Of a stretch of 64,000 nucleotides of DNA, positions 1 through 8,732 are shown piece by piece. The notes below the pieces were generated by a model. That model had not been told where the DNA came from. It did no database searches and was given only the letters and a program-made list of their open reading frames with translations. The stretch is from Peribacillus muralis (lineage in GTDB: Bacteria > Bacillota > Bacilli > Bacillales > DSM-1321): contig NZ_LMBV01000018.1 of the NCBI RefSeq assembly GCF_001439925.1, positions 1 to 64,000 on the forward strand. The letters are read 5' to 3'. A program made the position numbers and the translations under genes. Within the stretch, counting starts at the first letter, position 1; the number at the start of each line of letters is the position of its first letter.

Positions 1-345
1 ATATCGAGAAAAGGCCGCAGCTTAAAAAACACTCTTTTTTTATTGTCTACTTGACAGGGTTATGTGCAATATGTGTTCTCCTTTTATCTTATATAAACTA
101 AGCTCCTGTTACCGATTTACGAATATGCATTTAATTAGCTGACATGCTAGGAATTATTATAGTATAGCAATAATTTTAAGTGGAAAATGAAGAATTTAAT
201 AAGATTCTTTAAAGATAATAGTATACCTCCAACTAATAAGCCTAAACACGAAAAGGTAGCGTTTCTAAATAAAAACGTCCGATTGTTGAAAATCATTAAT
301 CATAGCTTATTGAAGAAAAGCAACTATTACTCAAAAATAAAAAAA

Positions 346-367
346 TGTTCCTACTTCTTGAGGAACA
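346..367 (-). terminator. Intrinsic terminator
   Basis: TGTTCCT pairs with AGGAACA around an 8-nt loop. Read on the minus strand the hairpin is followed by a run of seven T. It lies just downstream of the gene remnant at 397-527. Confidence 0.6.
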
Positions 368-396
368 CTTAATTTTGGAACGGTACTAAAATTTTA

Positions 397-527
397 TTAA
401 AAGATATTTTCCTTTCCAGCTGAGGTGATTAAAAACAAAGATTTTCGGATTTCATCATTTATTTCAGGCACATTCTTTAACATTTCATCAGAAGGATAGG
501 TTCTTTGACTCCTCTTATACAAATCCA
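397..527 (-). pseudogene. Remnant of an unrecognised gene
   Basis: A minus-strand frame without a start codon ends at a TAA at 397-399 and has protein-like composition (it includes YPSDEMLKNVPEINDEIRKS and ends ITSAGKENIF). A stop lies a few codons upstream of 527, and a neighbouring frame (PVVILGILRILAGFV) seems to continue the reading, which suggests a frameshifted gene. The following terminator at 346-367 supports a former transcription unit. I do not recognise the family. Bases 1-396 otherwise hold only AT-rich sequence. The first 70 bases resemble the worn end of an insertion sequence, but no transposase can be read. Confidence 0.35.
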
Positions 528-733
528 GCAAGGATACGCAGAATGCCTAATATAACGACGGGCATATCGGACAAGCGCCAAGGTCGCACTCGACGCCCTG
601 AAGTGAACCAAAAGACCGGAGAGGCAATAAATCGTTATATCCACTTTGAATCCATTATTGTTAAGCATTGACAGCTACCTTACTTAAGCCATTACTCACA
701 AAAATTTAAAATATACAAATATCAATCTTGTCA

Positions 734-2008
734 TTATAGATTCACAATCTTATTATCACTTTTCCCTGTTGTGACTTGTCGTTTTTGTTTTACGAATAGG
801 AGCATTAAAATGGATGCAGTCACCATGGCAACAGACATTCCATAAATGGATGCACTAAAACCACCTGCTGGATTTGTACCAGAATCCTGAATGAGTTTTC
901 CGAAAATAATTGGAGCAATTATACCTGATGAAGACATTAATCCATAGTAAGTACCTGTCATAACACCTCTTCGCTGTGGAAGTAAACTGGTTACCGCTGT
1001 CGGATTAAGTGTGTTTATTGTGACCACTAATGCATTTACTAAAGAAAGAATGATGATGATTGGACCTGAACCATTTACAAGAGGATAAATTGAGTACAAA
1101 ATCCCTGCAAGAATAGCACAAATGGCAGTAAATAGAGTTCGCGACTTCCACAAACTTTGAGTTTTTTTGTATAAGCGATCTGAAATTATAGATAGTACCA
1201 ATCCAAGAATCGCTCCTATTAATCCGGAAATGGCAATAACCATTGCAGTCTGTTGTTCAGATAATCCCTTTACTTTATGTAGATATGAAGGATTAAAAGT
1301 AAGATTAAAGACAATTAAAGTATAGGCAACAAATGAAGTTAAGGTTGTAAAAATAAAAAACGGAGATCGTAAAGCTTTCCCGATATCTTTTCTATTTATC
1401 TTTTGTTTGCTTTCTTGTTTACTTACTTCTTCTTCCAAAGAAACAGGGGCTTTCAGGCGTCCTAGCCAAAGCCAACAGATAAACCAGACAAAGCTAAAAA
1501 TACCAGAAATAAAAAATGCTTGTTTCCACCCATAATTTGAGATTAGAAAAACCATAATTGGGGCTGTAACTGCTATCCCCACAACATTGCCAAAATTTAT
1601 GATTGATATTGCAAGGCCTCGTGATTCCGGTTTAAACCATTTACTAATATGGCTGACAGCAGTTGCAGAAAAAGCACCTTCTCCAGCACCTAGTAACACT
1701 CTACTAAATATAAGTAATGGTAGACTTGATACAAACAGCACCATCGATTGTGAGATTGTCCAAATAATCGCCATAATAGCCAGTAATTTTCCAGTACCCA
1801 AACGATCAGACAAAGAGCCGCCTATTATTCCAGCTATGGAAAACAACCAAAAAAAACTGCTTCCAACTATTCCAAACTGCGTTGAGGTAAGATCTAAATC
1901 TTTCATAATATGGGTACCGGCTAATCCTGTAATGGACTTTTCGGCAAAATTAATAATTGACATAATAAAAAGTGCAAGTAAAATAATCCATTTCGCCCAA
2001 CTTTTCAT
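734..2008 (-). CDS. MFS transporter, anion:cation symporter type
   Basis: A 424-residue major facilitator protein with about twelve hydrophobic segments. The loop after segment 2 carries GGSLSDRLGTGK, the MFS signature, and the overall pattern resembles the ACS group that moves organic anions. The start has AGGAG five bases upstream. It is the last gene of a same-strand series: acyl-CoA ligase, aldehyde dehydrogenase, alcohol dehydrogenase, alkyl-sulfatase-type hydrolase. That context suggests uptake of an organic anion such as an alkyl sulfate, or export of a product; the substrate is inferred only. A terminator at 2073-2115 lies between it and the hydrolase, so it probably receives only read-through or has its own promoter. 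Confidence 0.9.
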   Translation of the reverse strand: MKSWAKWIILLALFIMSIINFAEKSITGLAGTHIMKDLDLTSTQFGIVGSSFFWLFSIAGIIGGSLSDRLGTGKLLAIMAIIWTISQSMVLFVSSLPLLIFSRVLLGAGEGAFSATAVSHISKWFKPESRGLAISIINFGNVVGIAVTAPIMVFLISNYGWKQAFFISGIFSFVWFICWLWLGRLKAPVSLEEEVSKQESKQKINRKDIGKALRSPFFIFTTLTSFVAYTLIVFNLTFNPSYLHKVKGLSEQQTAMVIAISGLIGAILGLVLSIISDRLYKKTQSLWKSRTLFTAICAILAGILYSIYPLVNGSGPIIIILSLVNALVVTINTLNPTAVTSLLPQRRGVMTGTYYGLMSSSGIIAPIIFGKLIQDSGTNPAGGFSASIYGMSVAMVTASILMLLFVKQKRQVTTGKSDNKIVNL

Positions 2009-2072
2009 TAAAACTCCTGCCTCTCACCATTTTTTCAATAAAGATTAGCAATCATACTTAAGGAGAAAAAAC

Positions 2073-2115
2073 ACCTGCTTTGCCGCCTTAATAGCGAGCA
2101 AGATTGAGCAGGTGC
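2073..2115 (-). terminator. Terminator between sulfatase and MFS genes
   Basis: CACCTGCT (2073-2080) pairs with AGCAGGTG (2108-2115). On the minus strand six T follow. It lies 44 bases past the sulfatase stop codon. Confidence 0.7.
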
Positions 2116-2158
2116 TTATTGTGTAAAAATTGAATCATAAAGGATTTTTCTCAGTTAA

Positions 2159-4063
2159 TTAAGGAGTTACGATATTTGGTAAAGGCTCAAAAATATCTAA
2201 AAGTGATAAAAATTCATTCAATTTTGTTTGGTCGCCGGTAATGTTCAATTTACCCGCTGCCACTGCTTTTTCTGGTGAAATCATGCCAAGTCCAATTCCA
2301 TAGAACGTTAATTGCTCAAGAGCCAAGGAAACATCTGGATTATCGTCTGTCTTACCAGCTTTATAAACCAAAACGGAATTTTCTAAATAAATCGCATATT
2401 CTTGATTGGTATTTGTTAACGTTACATTCAGCGTTATTTTTTTACCATCTGCTTTGGGACCGTTCAATTTAACAGCGACCAGCTTTAAGAATTCTTCTAA
2501 TGGCATATTTTTAATGATTCCAGAAACATCCAATGGGGAATTCTCTTTATTAATTCCATTTCTTAGTTCGGATGCACCAACAAGATACATATTACGCCAA
2601 TTGGCTGATTCTGCTTGGTATCCTAATTGTTCTAGAGCATCTGCCAATAAATTTTTTGCATCCGAATTTTCTGGCTCGGCCATTACGACATTTTTTAATA
2701 CTTGAGCTACCCAGCGATACTCACCATTTTCAAAGTCAGCTTTGGTTCGTTTCAAAATAGCAGCCGCTCCACCCATGTATTCTACATATTTAAGCCCAGC
2801 TTCCACTTGTGGCAATGGATCTAAATCTGAAGGATGAGCACTATAATAACCTAAGTAAAAATTGTAAATCCCCTTTGAATTATGCTTTAAAGTACCATAA
2901 TACCCACGATTCCCCCAATAAGTATCCAGTGCTTTTGGAAGTTTGATCGTTTCAGCTATTTCATCCATCGTATATCCGTGATTGGCTAAACGCACTGTCT
3001 GATCGTGCATATATTTATATAAATCACGTTGTAATTTCAAATGGTTTAAAGTACGATTTTTCCCCCAAACAGGCCATGCATGAATCATGAGCAAGGCATC
3101 AATTTCTTCATTTTCAAATAATTCGATTGTTTTATCGAGAGAATTAGCCCAATGCAGGGCATCCCTGGTTTTTGCCCCTCTTACCGTATAAATTTGATGC
3201 ATCAATTGATTAGCGTTCTCTGAAACAAATAATGCTTTGTAATCTTGGATATAAAAATGCATTTCAGCAGGTGCTTCGGTGTTCGGGGTTAACAAAAATT
3301 GAAAGGTTACCCCATCGATTTCCATCGTTTGTACTTCGTTTTCTATTTCAACCGTAGGCAGTGCAAAACTCATCGTCCCGGAACTCATCGTATTACCTAT
3401 ACCTATGGATACAGAGCCCACCCTGGCATCTGGTATATTTTTACCAAACTGATACTCTGCACGACGCGCCATAATTGTACCTAATAGCCCGTTTTCACTT
3501 AACGCTTCTTTTGTAAAATGTTGGGGAACTATTATCGGAATTGCTGGATTTTCGGCATACTTTAGAACGGCCTGAATACCGGCAAAATGGTCCGCGTGAC
3601 TTTGACTTATAATGATGGCTGAAACTGGCTTTCTTGGTCGATGCTTATAATATAATTCCATTACGGCTTTAGCAGATTCCGTGCTTCCTGATACATCACA
3701 GACTATGACTCCATGCTTACCTTCAATAAAGAAAGTTGTCGCCATAGATTGTCCACGAACCTGATATATACCTTCCACCACTTCAAACAAACCAGAAATG
3801 GCCTGTAATTGTGCATTTCTCCATAAGCTTGGATTCACTGTCTCCGGGGCAGTGTCGTTTAGAAAATCCAACTTTTCTATATCCCAAACTATCTCCCCAG
3901 AATCATCTTTAATAACTTTGGATTCCAGTGGTGCAATAAAGCCTCGGTATGCATCTTCAAAATCCTGTCGATCATCAAAGTTCAGTAATTCGTACACTGC
4001 TATATTTGCCTTTTTTGTAAAAGAAGTAGCTGACCTAGGTTGAGTGGGTACTTTACTTATCAT
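2159..4063 (-). CDS. Alkyl-sulfatase-type metallo-beta-lactamase-fold hydrolase
   Basis: A 634-residue protein with the three-part build of BDS1/SdsA1 alkyl sulfatases: a metallo-beta-lactamase domain (about 95-340), an alkyl-sulfatase dimerisation region (about 350-490) and an SCP2-like C-terminal domain (about 510-630). Family marks include SENANQLMHQIYTVRGAK and HAWPVWG. These enzymes cut the C-O bond of alkyl sulfates to give an alcohol and sulfate. The zinc motif reads SQSHADH at residues 153-159, so the first His of the usual HxHxDH is Gln154 (codon CAA at 3602-3604). No signal peptide is evident. The start has GGAGG six bases upstream. The gene follows an alcohol dehydrogenase, an aldehyde dehydrogenase and an acyl-CoA ligase, which would process the released alcohol. 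Family assignment is firm; substrate and activity are inferred. Confidence 0.9.
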   Translation of the reverse strand: MISKVPTQPRSATSFTKKANIAVYELLNFDDRQDFEDAYRGFIAPLESKVIKDDSGEIVWDIEKLDFLNDTAPETVNPSLWRNAQLQAISGLFEVVEGIYQVRGQSMATTFFIEGKHGVIVCDVSGSTESAKAVMELYYKHRPRKPVSAIIISQSHADHFAGIQAVLKYAENPAIPIIVPQHFTKEALSENGLLGTIMARRAEYQFGKNIPDARVGSVSIGIGNTMSSGTMSFALPTVEIENEVQTMEIDGVTFQFLLTPNTEAPAEMHFYIQDYKALFVSENANQLMHQIYTVRGAKTRDALHWANSLDKTIELFENEEIDALLMIHAWPVWGKNRTLNHLKLQRDLYKYMHDQTVRLANHGYTMDEIAETIKLPKALDTYWGNRGYYGTLKHNSKGIYNFYLGYYSAHPSDLDPLPQVEAGLKYVEYMGGAAAILKRTKADFENGEYRWVAQVLKNVVMAEPENSDAKNLLADALEQLGYQAESANWRNMYLVGASELRNGINKENSPLDVSGIIKNMPLEEFLKLVAVKLNGPKADGKKITLNVTLTNTNQEYAIYLENSVLVYKAGKTDDNPDVSLALEQLTFYGIGLGMISPEKAVAAGKLNITGDQTKLNEFLSLLDIFEPLPNIVTP

Positions 4064-4064
4064 A

Positions 4065-4074
4065 AAAAACCTCC
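4065..4074 (-). promoter_or_regulatory. Sulfatase ribosome site with upstream anti-SD copy
   Basis: The minus-strand Shine-Dalgarno stretch GGAGGTTTTT is complementary (nine Watson-Crick pairs and one G-U) to GAAAACCTCC at 4162-4171, about 90 bases upstream in the same leader. Pairing would hide the ribosome site. It cannot coexist simply with the terminator hairpin at 4105-4182. Confidence 0.45.
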
Positions 4075-4104
4075 AAATATGAATAGAATAAAAATTTCAA
4101 AAAA

Positions 4105-4182
4105 GGAAAACACTATTTGTATACCTGGATATAATGTTAGTTCTCCAACCAAACATTAAGAGGAGGTTTTCAAGTGTTTTCC
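4105..4182 (-). terminator. Terminator-like nested hairpin in sulfatase leader
   Basis: Perfect 10-bp arms at 4105-4114 and 4173-4182 (GGAAAACACT on the minus strand) enclose a second stem, TAATGTT/AACATTA at 4132-4138 and 4152-4158. Six T follow the outer stem on the minus strand. The 3' end of the alcohol dehydrogenase is 42 bases upstream. A segment inside the loop (4162-4171) is complementary to the sulfatase ribosome-binding site at 4065-4074. Confidence 0.65.
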
Positions 4183-4223
4183 ATTTAACTAGATTGCCTG
4201 ATTCTGAAATGTAAAATTAGTGC

Positions 4224-5456
4224 TTAATATCTTGTGATCGAGGTTAAGCCTTTATTTATTTCAGTTACCTCGAATACTTCGTTTATCACTTTGGTGATGA
4301 TATTTGCTGGGATCTTGAAGAAAATTCCGGCAGGATCATTATGAACAGCCGGTACAATATGTTGAAGTATATCGTCGTTCCTTTCAAATTCAACAAAAGT
4401 GTCTGGCAAATTCACCATTTTACGGAGATTTCTAATACATTGGATAACTTCCTCTAAACATTTTTCAGGTTGTCCTGAAGGATTCGTGATGCCCAACGCG
4501 TGTGCAAACCCAGTAATCCGCGGTAAATAGAATCTAGGCAAAGATTGCATTACATTCGGCAACAAAACAGCGTTAGCCAGCCCGTGAGGGATATTGAATT
4601 TTGCCCCTAACGCATGTGCCATGTTATGAATTGGAATTGCATTCATCGCAAGGCAAAATGAAGAAATAGCCATCGAACTTGCCATTAGCATATTCGCTCT
4701 TGCTGAAAGATCGTCACCTTTTCGAACCGCAGTCTGTAAATTGTCTACAATCAGACGAATCGCTTGAAGTGCATAGGCATCTGTCATCGGATTGGCCTGG
4801 GGTGAAAAATAAGCTTCCACTGCATGAGTCAATGCATCAAATCCTGTAAATGCAGTGATTTTAGGAGGAAGACCTACCGTTAAATCCGGATCCAGAATAG
4901 CCATATCCGCATTGATAAATGGATGAAGAAGGTTTGTTTTCATTCCAAGCTTTTCATTCAAGACAACAGCTACCGGTGATACTTCAGCACCTGTTCCTGC
5001 CGTTGTCGCAATGGCTACATGTGGGATCGGGATAAATTGGGCTTCAGGCCACCACTCCATCACATTACCGGTAAGAAGGGAATCACGTATATCATGCAGA
5101 CCTTTATGGAGCATCCACTTGATCCCTTTTACAGTATCCAAAACGCTGCCGCCTCCAAGAGCGATTAAGGAATCACCGTTGCACTCTTTAAAGAAACGAG
5201 CTCCGTGATTAATAATTTCACCTTTGGCATCCTGTTCGATATCTTCAAAAACCCCAACAAGCTGAGGCGTACCCGGCATGATTTCAAATAATTCTTTAAT
5301 TTGGGCTGTAATTCCGGCTTGGGTTAAACCTTTATCCGTGTAGAGAACTGCACGTTTCCCGCCTAGTCCTTTAATCATCTCAGGAAGCAAAGTTCTAGAT
5401 CCCGCCCCGCTATTTACAACCGTACGAACAGAAAATTGAAAAAATGATGTCGACAT
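4224..5456 (-). CDS. Iron-containing alcohol dehydrogenase
   Basis: A 410-residue group III (Fe-ADH) dehydrogenase. It has the nucleotide-binding GGGSVLDTVKG (about 100-110), the family signature FTGFDALTHAVEAY, and the metal-binding region with HNMAHALGAKFNIPHG. Members oxidise primary alcohols to aldehydes with NAD(P). The ribosome site is weak (GCGGGTGAT). It follows the aldehyde dehydrogenase by 45 bases and precedes the sulfatase-type hydrolase, which suits oxidation of a fatty alcohol released from an alkyl sulfate. The exact alcohol is inferred from neighbours; the family is broad and also includes 1,3-propanediol and butanol dehydrogenases. Confidence 0.9.
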   Translation of the reverse strand: MSTSFFQFSVRTVVNSGAGSRTLLPEMIKGLGGKRAVLYTDKGLTQAGITAQIKELFEIMPGTPQLVGVFEDIEQDAKGEIINHGARFFKECNGDSLIALGGGSVLDTVKGIKWMLHKGLHDIRDSLLTGNVMEWWPEAQFIPIPHVAIATTAGTGAEVSPVAVVLNEKLGMKTNLLHPFINADMAILDPDLTVGLPPKITAFTGFDALTHAVEAYFSPQANPMTDAYALQAIRLIVDNLQTAVRKGDDLSARANMLMASSMAISSFCLAMNAIPIHNMAHALGAKFNIPHGLANAVLLPNVMQSLPRFYLPRITGFAHALGITNPSGQPEKCLEEVIQCIRNLRKMVNLPDTFVEFERNDDILQHIVPAVHNDPAGIFFKIPANIITKVINEVFEVTEINKGLTSITRY

Positions 5457-5501
5457 AGAATCACCCGCTTTTTTAGATTTGTATTCGTAAATTTTTCTGG
5501 A

Positions 5502-7022
5502 TTATCCCAATAATATTTGATACCAAGATCTTTGGCTTACTTCAGGTACGAGTGAACAGTGAACATGCTTAAGTTGAGAATATTCGTCTAGTGCATGGCG
5601 TCCTAATTCCCGACCAAAACCGCTTTGCTTGTATCCGCCAAATGGCGCATCACTCCTCAGCATATGCCAATCATTGATCCATATCGTTCCAGCTTTTAAA
5701 TCGCGGGCTATTTGCATCGCTTTATTTACGTTTTTTGACCAAACTCCGCCTGCTAATCCATAAATCGTATCATTCGCAATATCAATCGCTTCCTCAACTG
5801 TGGAATAACGGATGACTGATAGAACAGGTCCAAAAATTTCTTCTCTAGCAATCTTCATGTCATTATGAACATCGGCAAAAATAGTTGGCTCAATAAAATA
5901 GCCATTTTCAAATCCTTCTACAATTTTACGCTTTCCGCCGCAAACCAATCGTGCTCCTTCTTGAATACCAGATTCAATATAAGAAAGTACAGTTTCCAAT
6001 TGTTGTTTTGATACCATAGGCCCCATTCCGGTTGCGATATCTAATGGATTTCCAATTTTAATCGTGCTTGCTACTTCAGATAATTGTTCAATTACTTTTT
6101 CATAAATGGAATCATGTACAAGAACACGAGTGCCTGATTCACAAACTTGCCCAGAGTGTGTCAAGAATCCGAATAAAATTCCAGGAATTGTAATATCCAA
6201 GTCCGCATCTGGCAATACGATTGCAGGTGATTTCCCGCCTAACTCAAGAGTGACGCGTTTCACCGTTTCGGATGCCAATTTCATGATGCGGCTCCCTACT
6301 TCCGTAGAACCAGTAAATGCTATTTTATCTACGCTTGGATGTGTCACAAGAGTTTCCCCTATACTTGAACCAGGCCCAGATATAACATTGAATACACCAG
6401 CTGGTATTCCCGCTTCAGCAGCCAATTCAGCCAATTTAAGGGTAGATAACGGCGTATTGGATGCTGGTTTGACTATGATGGAGTTCCCCATTGCCAACGC
6501 AGGGGCCAATTTCCACATAGCTAAAATCATTGGAAAGTTCCAAGCAGTCACGGCTGCTACAACACCAAGCGGCTCTCGCCAAACTTGGTTATTACTTGGT
6601 CCAGGGAATGGTACAGTAGGAAGGGATTCTACATAAGGATACTCTACAGTGAACTTTGCCGTTTGCTGCAGGAGGTCAACTATGGACATGATGTCTAAGT
6701 TTGAAATGCGTCGAACTGTAGCTCCCGAACTTATAGATTCTAAGTAACCCAATTCTTCAGCATGTTCAATGATCTTGTTGCCAAATTGGACAAGTACGTC
6801 AGCACGTTCTTGCGGAGATTTTCTGGACCATACTCCTGAATCAAATGCCTGCCGGGCAGAGGAAACGGCCTGCTCCACATCTTCTTTCCCGGCTTTAGCC
6901 ACCCTAGCCACGACTTCACCAGTTGCAGGGTTTGTTACATTAAACGTTTCTCCGTTTATAGCAGGCTTCCACTCCCCGTTTATATAGAGTGGAAATTCCA
7001 AAGTTTGCACTGCAGCTTTCAT
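5502..7022 (-). CDS. Aldehyde dehydrogenase
   Basis: A 506-residue NAD(P)-dependent aldehyde dehydrogenase of usual length. The active-site glutamate motif LELGGKSP and the catalytic cysteine in SGQVCESGTR are intact; the cofactor-site FTGSTEVG and the C-terminal PFGGYKQSGFGRELG are typical. It converts an aldehyde to the carboxylate. The start has AAGGAGG seven bases upstream. It sits 54 bases after the acyl-CoA ligase and 45 before the iron alcohol dehydrogenase on the same strand, so it probably belongs to one transcript and makes the fatty acid that the ligase activates. Substrate is inferred. Confidence 0.93.
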   Translation of the reverse strand: MKAAVQTLEFPLYINGEWKPAINGETFNVTNPATGEVVARVAKAGKEDVEQAVSSARQAFDSGVWSRKSPQERADVLVQFGNKIIEHAEELGYLESISSGATVRRISNLDIMSIVDLLQQTAKFTVEYPYVESLPTVPFPGPSNNQVWREPLGVVAAVTAWNFPMILAMWKLAPALAMGNSIIVKPASNTPLSTLKLAELAAEAGIPAGVFNVISGPGSSIGETLVTHPSVDKIAFTGSTEVGSRIMKLASETVKRVTLELGGKSPAIVLPDADLDITIPGILFGFLTHSGQVCESGTRVLVHDSIYEKVIEQLSEVASTIKIGNPLDIATGMGPMVSKQQLETVLSYIESGIQEGARLVCGGKRKIVEGFENGYFIEPTIFADVHNDMKIAREEIFGPVLSVIRYSTVEEAIDIANDTIYGLAGGVWSKNVNKAMQIARDLKAGTIWINDWHMLRSDAPFGGYKQSGFGRELGRHALDEYSQLKHVHCSLVPEVSQRSWYQILLG

Positions 7023-7076
7023 AGAAATTCCTCCTTATTATTCACTTTTAAAAGATATTCAAATGATATCAGCAAA

Positions 7077-8594
7077 CTAAATGACTTCGACTTGATCAAC
7101 ACGCAAAGCTTTTTTTAAAATTTTACCTGTACTGTTCTTAGGTAATTCTTTCTTAAATTCCACTTGTTTTGGCAGCTTGTATTTTATAAGCTTGTCTTGG
7201 CAGAAATGGAGGATGTCATCCATAGTTATACATTCATCGTTAGAAACAACAAAAGCTTTCACAATCTCTCCATATTCTTTATCTGGAATTCCTATTACGG
7301 CTGCTTCAACAATTGCCGGATGTTGATATAATACTTCTTCCACTTCTTTAGGGTAGACGTTGTACCCGCCAACGATGATCAAATCTTTTTTTCGGTCAAC
7401 GATATAGATGTAACCTTCATCATCAATACGGGCCAAATCACTGGTATAAAACCAACCGTCCTTCAGCGCTGAAGAAGTTTCTTCCGGCAATCCTAAGTAA
7501 CCCTTCATCACGTTGGGACCTTGTACAATTAATTCTCCAATTTCTCCCCTTGGGACTTCAAAACCATTTGGATCTACCACTTTATTCTTTACTTCCATAA
7601 TATCAATACCCACAGAGCCCGGTTTACGTGTTCCCCGTAATGGATTGAAGGCTGTCACAGGAGCAGTTTCAGAAAGGCCATATCCCTCTAAAATCCGAAC
7701 GTTATACTTCTCTTCGAACCCATTTAATAGTACAAGGGGAATCGAATCAACACCTGAAAAACAGGCCCGTATAGATGCAAAATCTTCTGCTGTCGCTCCT
7801 GGCAACTGTAACATAAAGCTGAACATGGTCGGAACTCCGGCAAAAAAGGTCGCTTTCTCACTTCTAATCGTGTTCATAACCTCAGCAGGGCTAAATTTAG
7901 GAACAATTACAATTGTTGCCCCGCAAGCAATAGGAACGTTGATGCAAACCGTCATACAAAACACATGGAACATGGGAAGAACAGCGATCATGCGGTCTGC
8001 TTCAGTTAACTCTGCAAGTCGGGAAATTGCTTTAGCATTGGACGCCATATTTCGATGGGATAGCATGGCGCCTTTCGGCTTTCCAGTTGTTCCGGAAGTA
8101 TAGAGAATGACTGCCAGATCATCTTCACAAATGAAAGGGCTTACAAAAATATCTTCCGTTTCTTGAGTTAGACGTTCCCATTTCCATTCGGACTTAATTG
8201 AATCTGTATAGATGACCATCTTTAAATGTTCCAGTTTCTCTCTCAATGGATATATATTGGATTCTAAAGATGAATGTGCAATCACAGCTTTCGCTTGGCT
8301 GTTTAGTAAAATAAAAGAAATTTCTCCTAAGGTGTAGCCAGGATTAATTGGAACAACCACAGCACCTAACCTAAGGATTCCGTAGTAAGCAGTGATAAAC
8401 TCTGGACAATTACCAAGCAATAAAGCGACTTTATCCCCCATCCCGATACCTGCGGCGGATAGGGCAGATGCAGCACAATCCACCTCTTTATCAAGTTCTG
8501 CATACGTTGTACTTTGATTCAGAAATGTATAGGCACGATGACTAGGAAATTTTGCAGCACTGTTCTTTAAATTTTCATTCAAATTCAAACTCAT
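7077..8594 (-). CDS. Long-chain-fatty-acid--CoA ligase type AMP-binding enzyme
   Basis: A roughly 505-residue acyl-adenylating ligase. The phosphate-binding loop YTSGTTGKPKG, the adenine motif GYGLSETAP, the hinge WFYTSDLARIDDEGYIYIVD and the C-terminal catalytic lysine in KNSTGKILKKALR are all present. It activates a fatty acid to acyl-CoA for beta-oxidation. Two ATGs are possible; I prefer the inner one (8594) because the GGGGGG ribosome site is nine bases upstream, while the outer ATG at 8603 directly abuts it. It is the first gene of the minus-strand series and diverges from a LysR gene. Confidence 0.9.
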   Translation of the reverse strand: MSLNLNENLKNSAAKFPSHRAYTFLNQSTTYAELDKEVDCAASALSAAGIGMGDKVALLLGNCPEFITAYYGILRLGAVVVPINPGYTLGEISFILLNSQAKAVIAHSSLESNIYPLREKLEHLKMVIYTDSIKSEWKWERLTQETEDIFVSPFICEDDLAVILYTSGTTGKPKGAMLSHRNMASNAKAISRLAELTEADRMIAVLPMFHVFCMTVCINVPIACGATIVIVPKFSPAEVMNTIRSEKATFFAGVPTMFSFMLQLPGATAEDFASIRACFSGVDSIPLVLLNGFEEKYNVRILEGYGLSETAPVTAFNPLRGTRKPGSVGIDIMEVKNKVVDPNGFEVPRGEIGELIVQGPNVMKGYLGLPEETSSALKDGWFYTSDLARIDDEGYIYIVDRKKDLIIVGGYNVYPKEVEEVLYQHPAIVEAAVIGIPDKEYGEIVKAFVVSNDECITMDDILHFCQDKLIKYKLPKQVEFKKELPKNSTGKILKKALRVDQVEVI

Positions 8595-8603
8595 TGTTTT
8601 CAT

Positions 8604-8732
8604 CCCCCCTTAATCGTTTTTTTAGAAAATTAAGAATTGCTTGAATTTATTATATATATAATTTACACTTAAATAAATTTACTATTAATGATAAATACTT
8701 AAGCTGCACTTCTATATTAAAAGGAGAAACCA
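8604..8732. promoter_or_regulatory. Divergent promoter region, LysR / ligase operon
   Basis: A very AT-rich 129-bp intergenic region between divergent starts. It contains a perfect 14-bp palindrome, ATTATATATATAAT, at 8649-8662. This geometry is usual for LysR regulators acting on a divergent operon. No -35/-10 pair stands out. Confidence 0.5.

Noticed and set aside
1-75. Possible insertion-sequence end
   Set aside because: TGTCTACTTGACAGGG resembles some IS ends, but no transposase or matching inverted repeat is in the window.
187-372. 61-codon plus-strand frame
   Set aside because: No good ribosome site, lysine/asparagine-rich as expected from AT-rich DNA, and its end lies in the terminator at 346-367.
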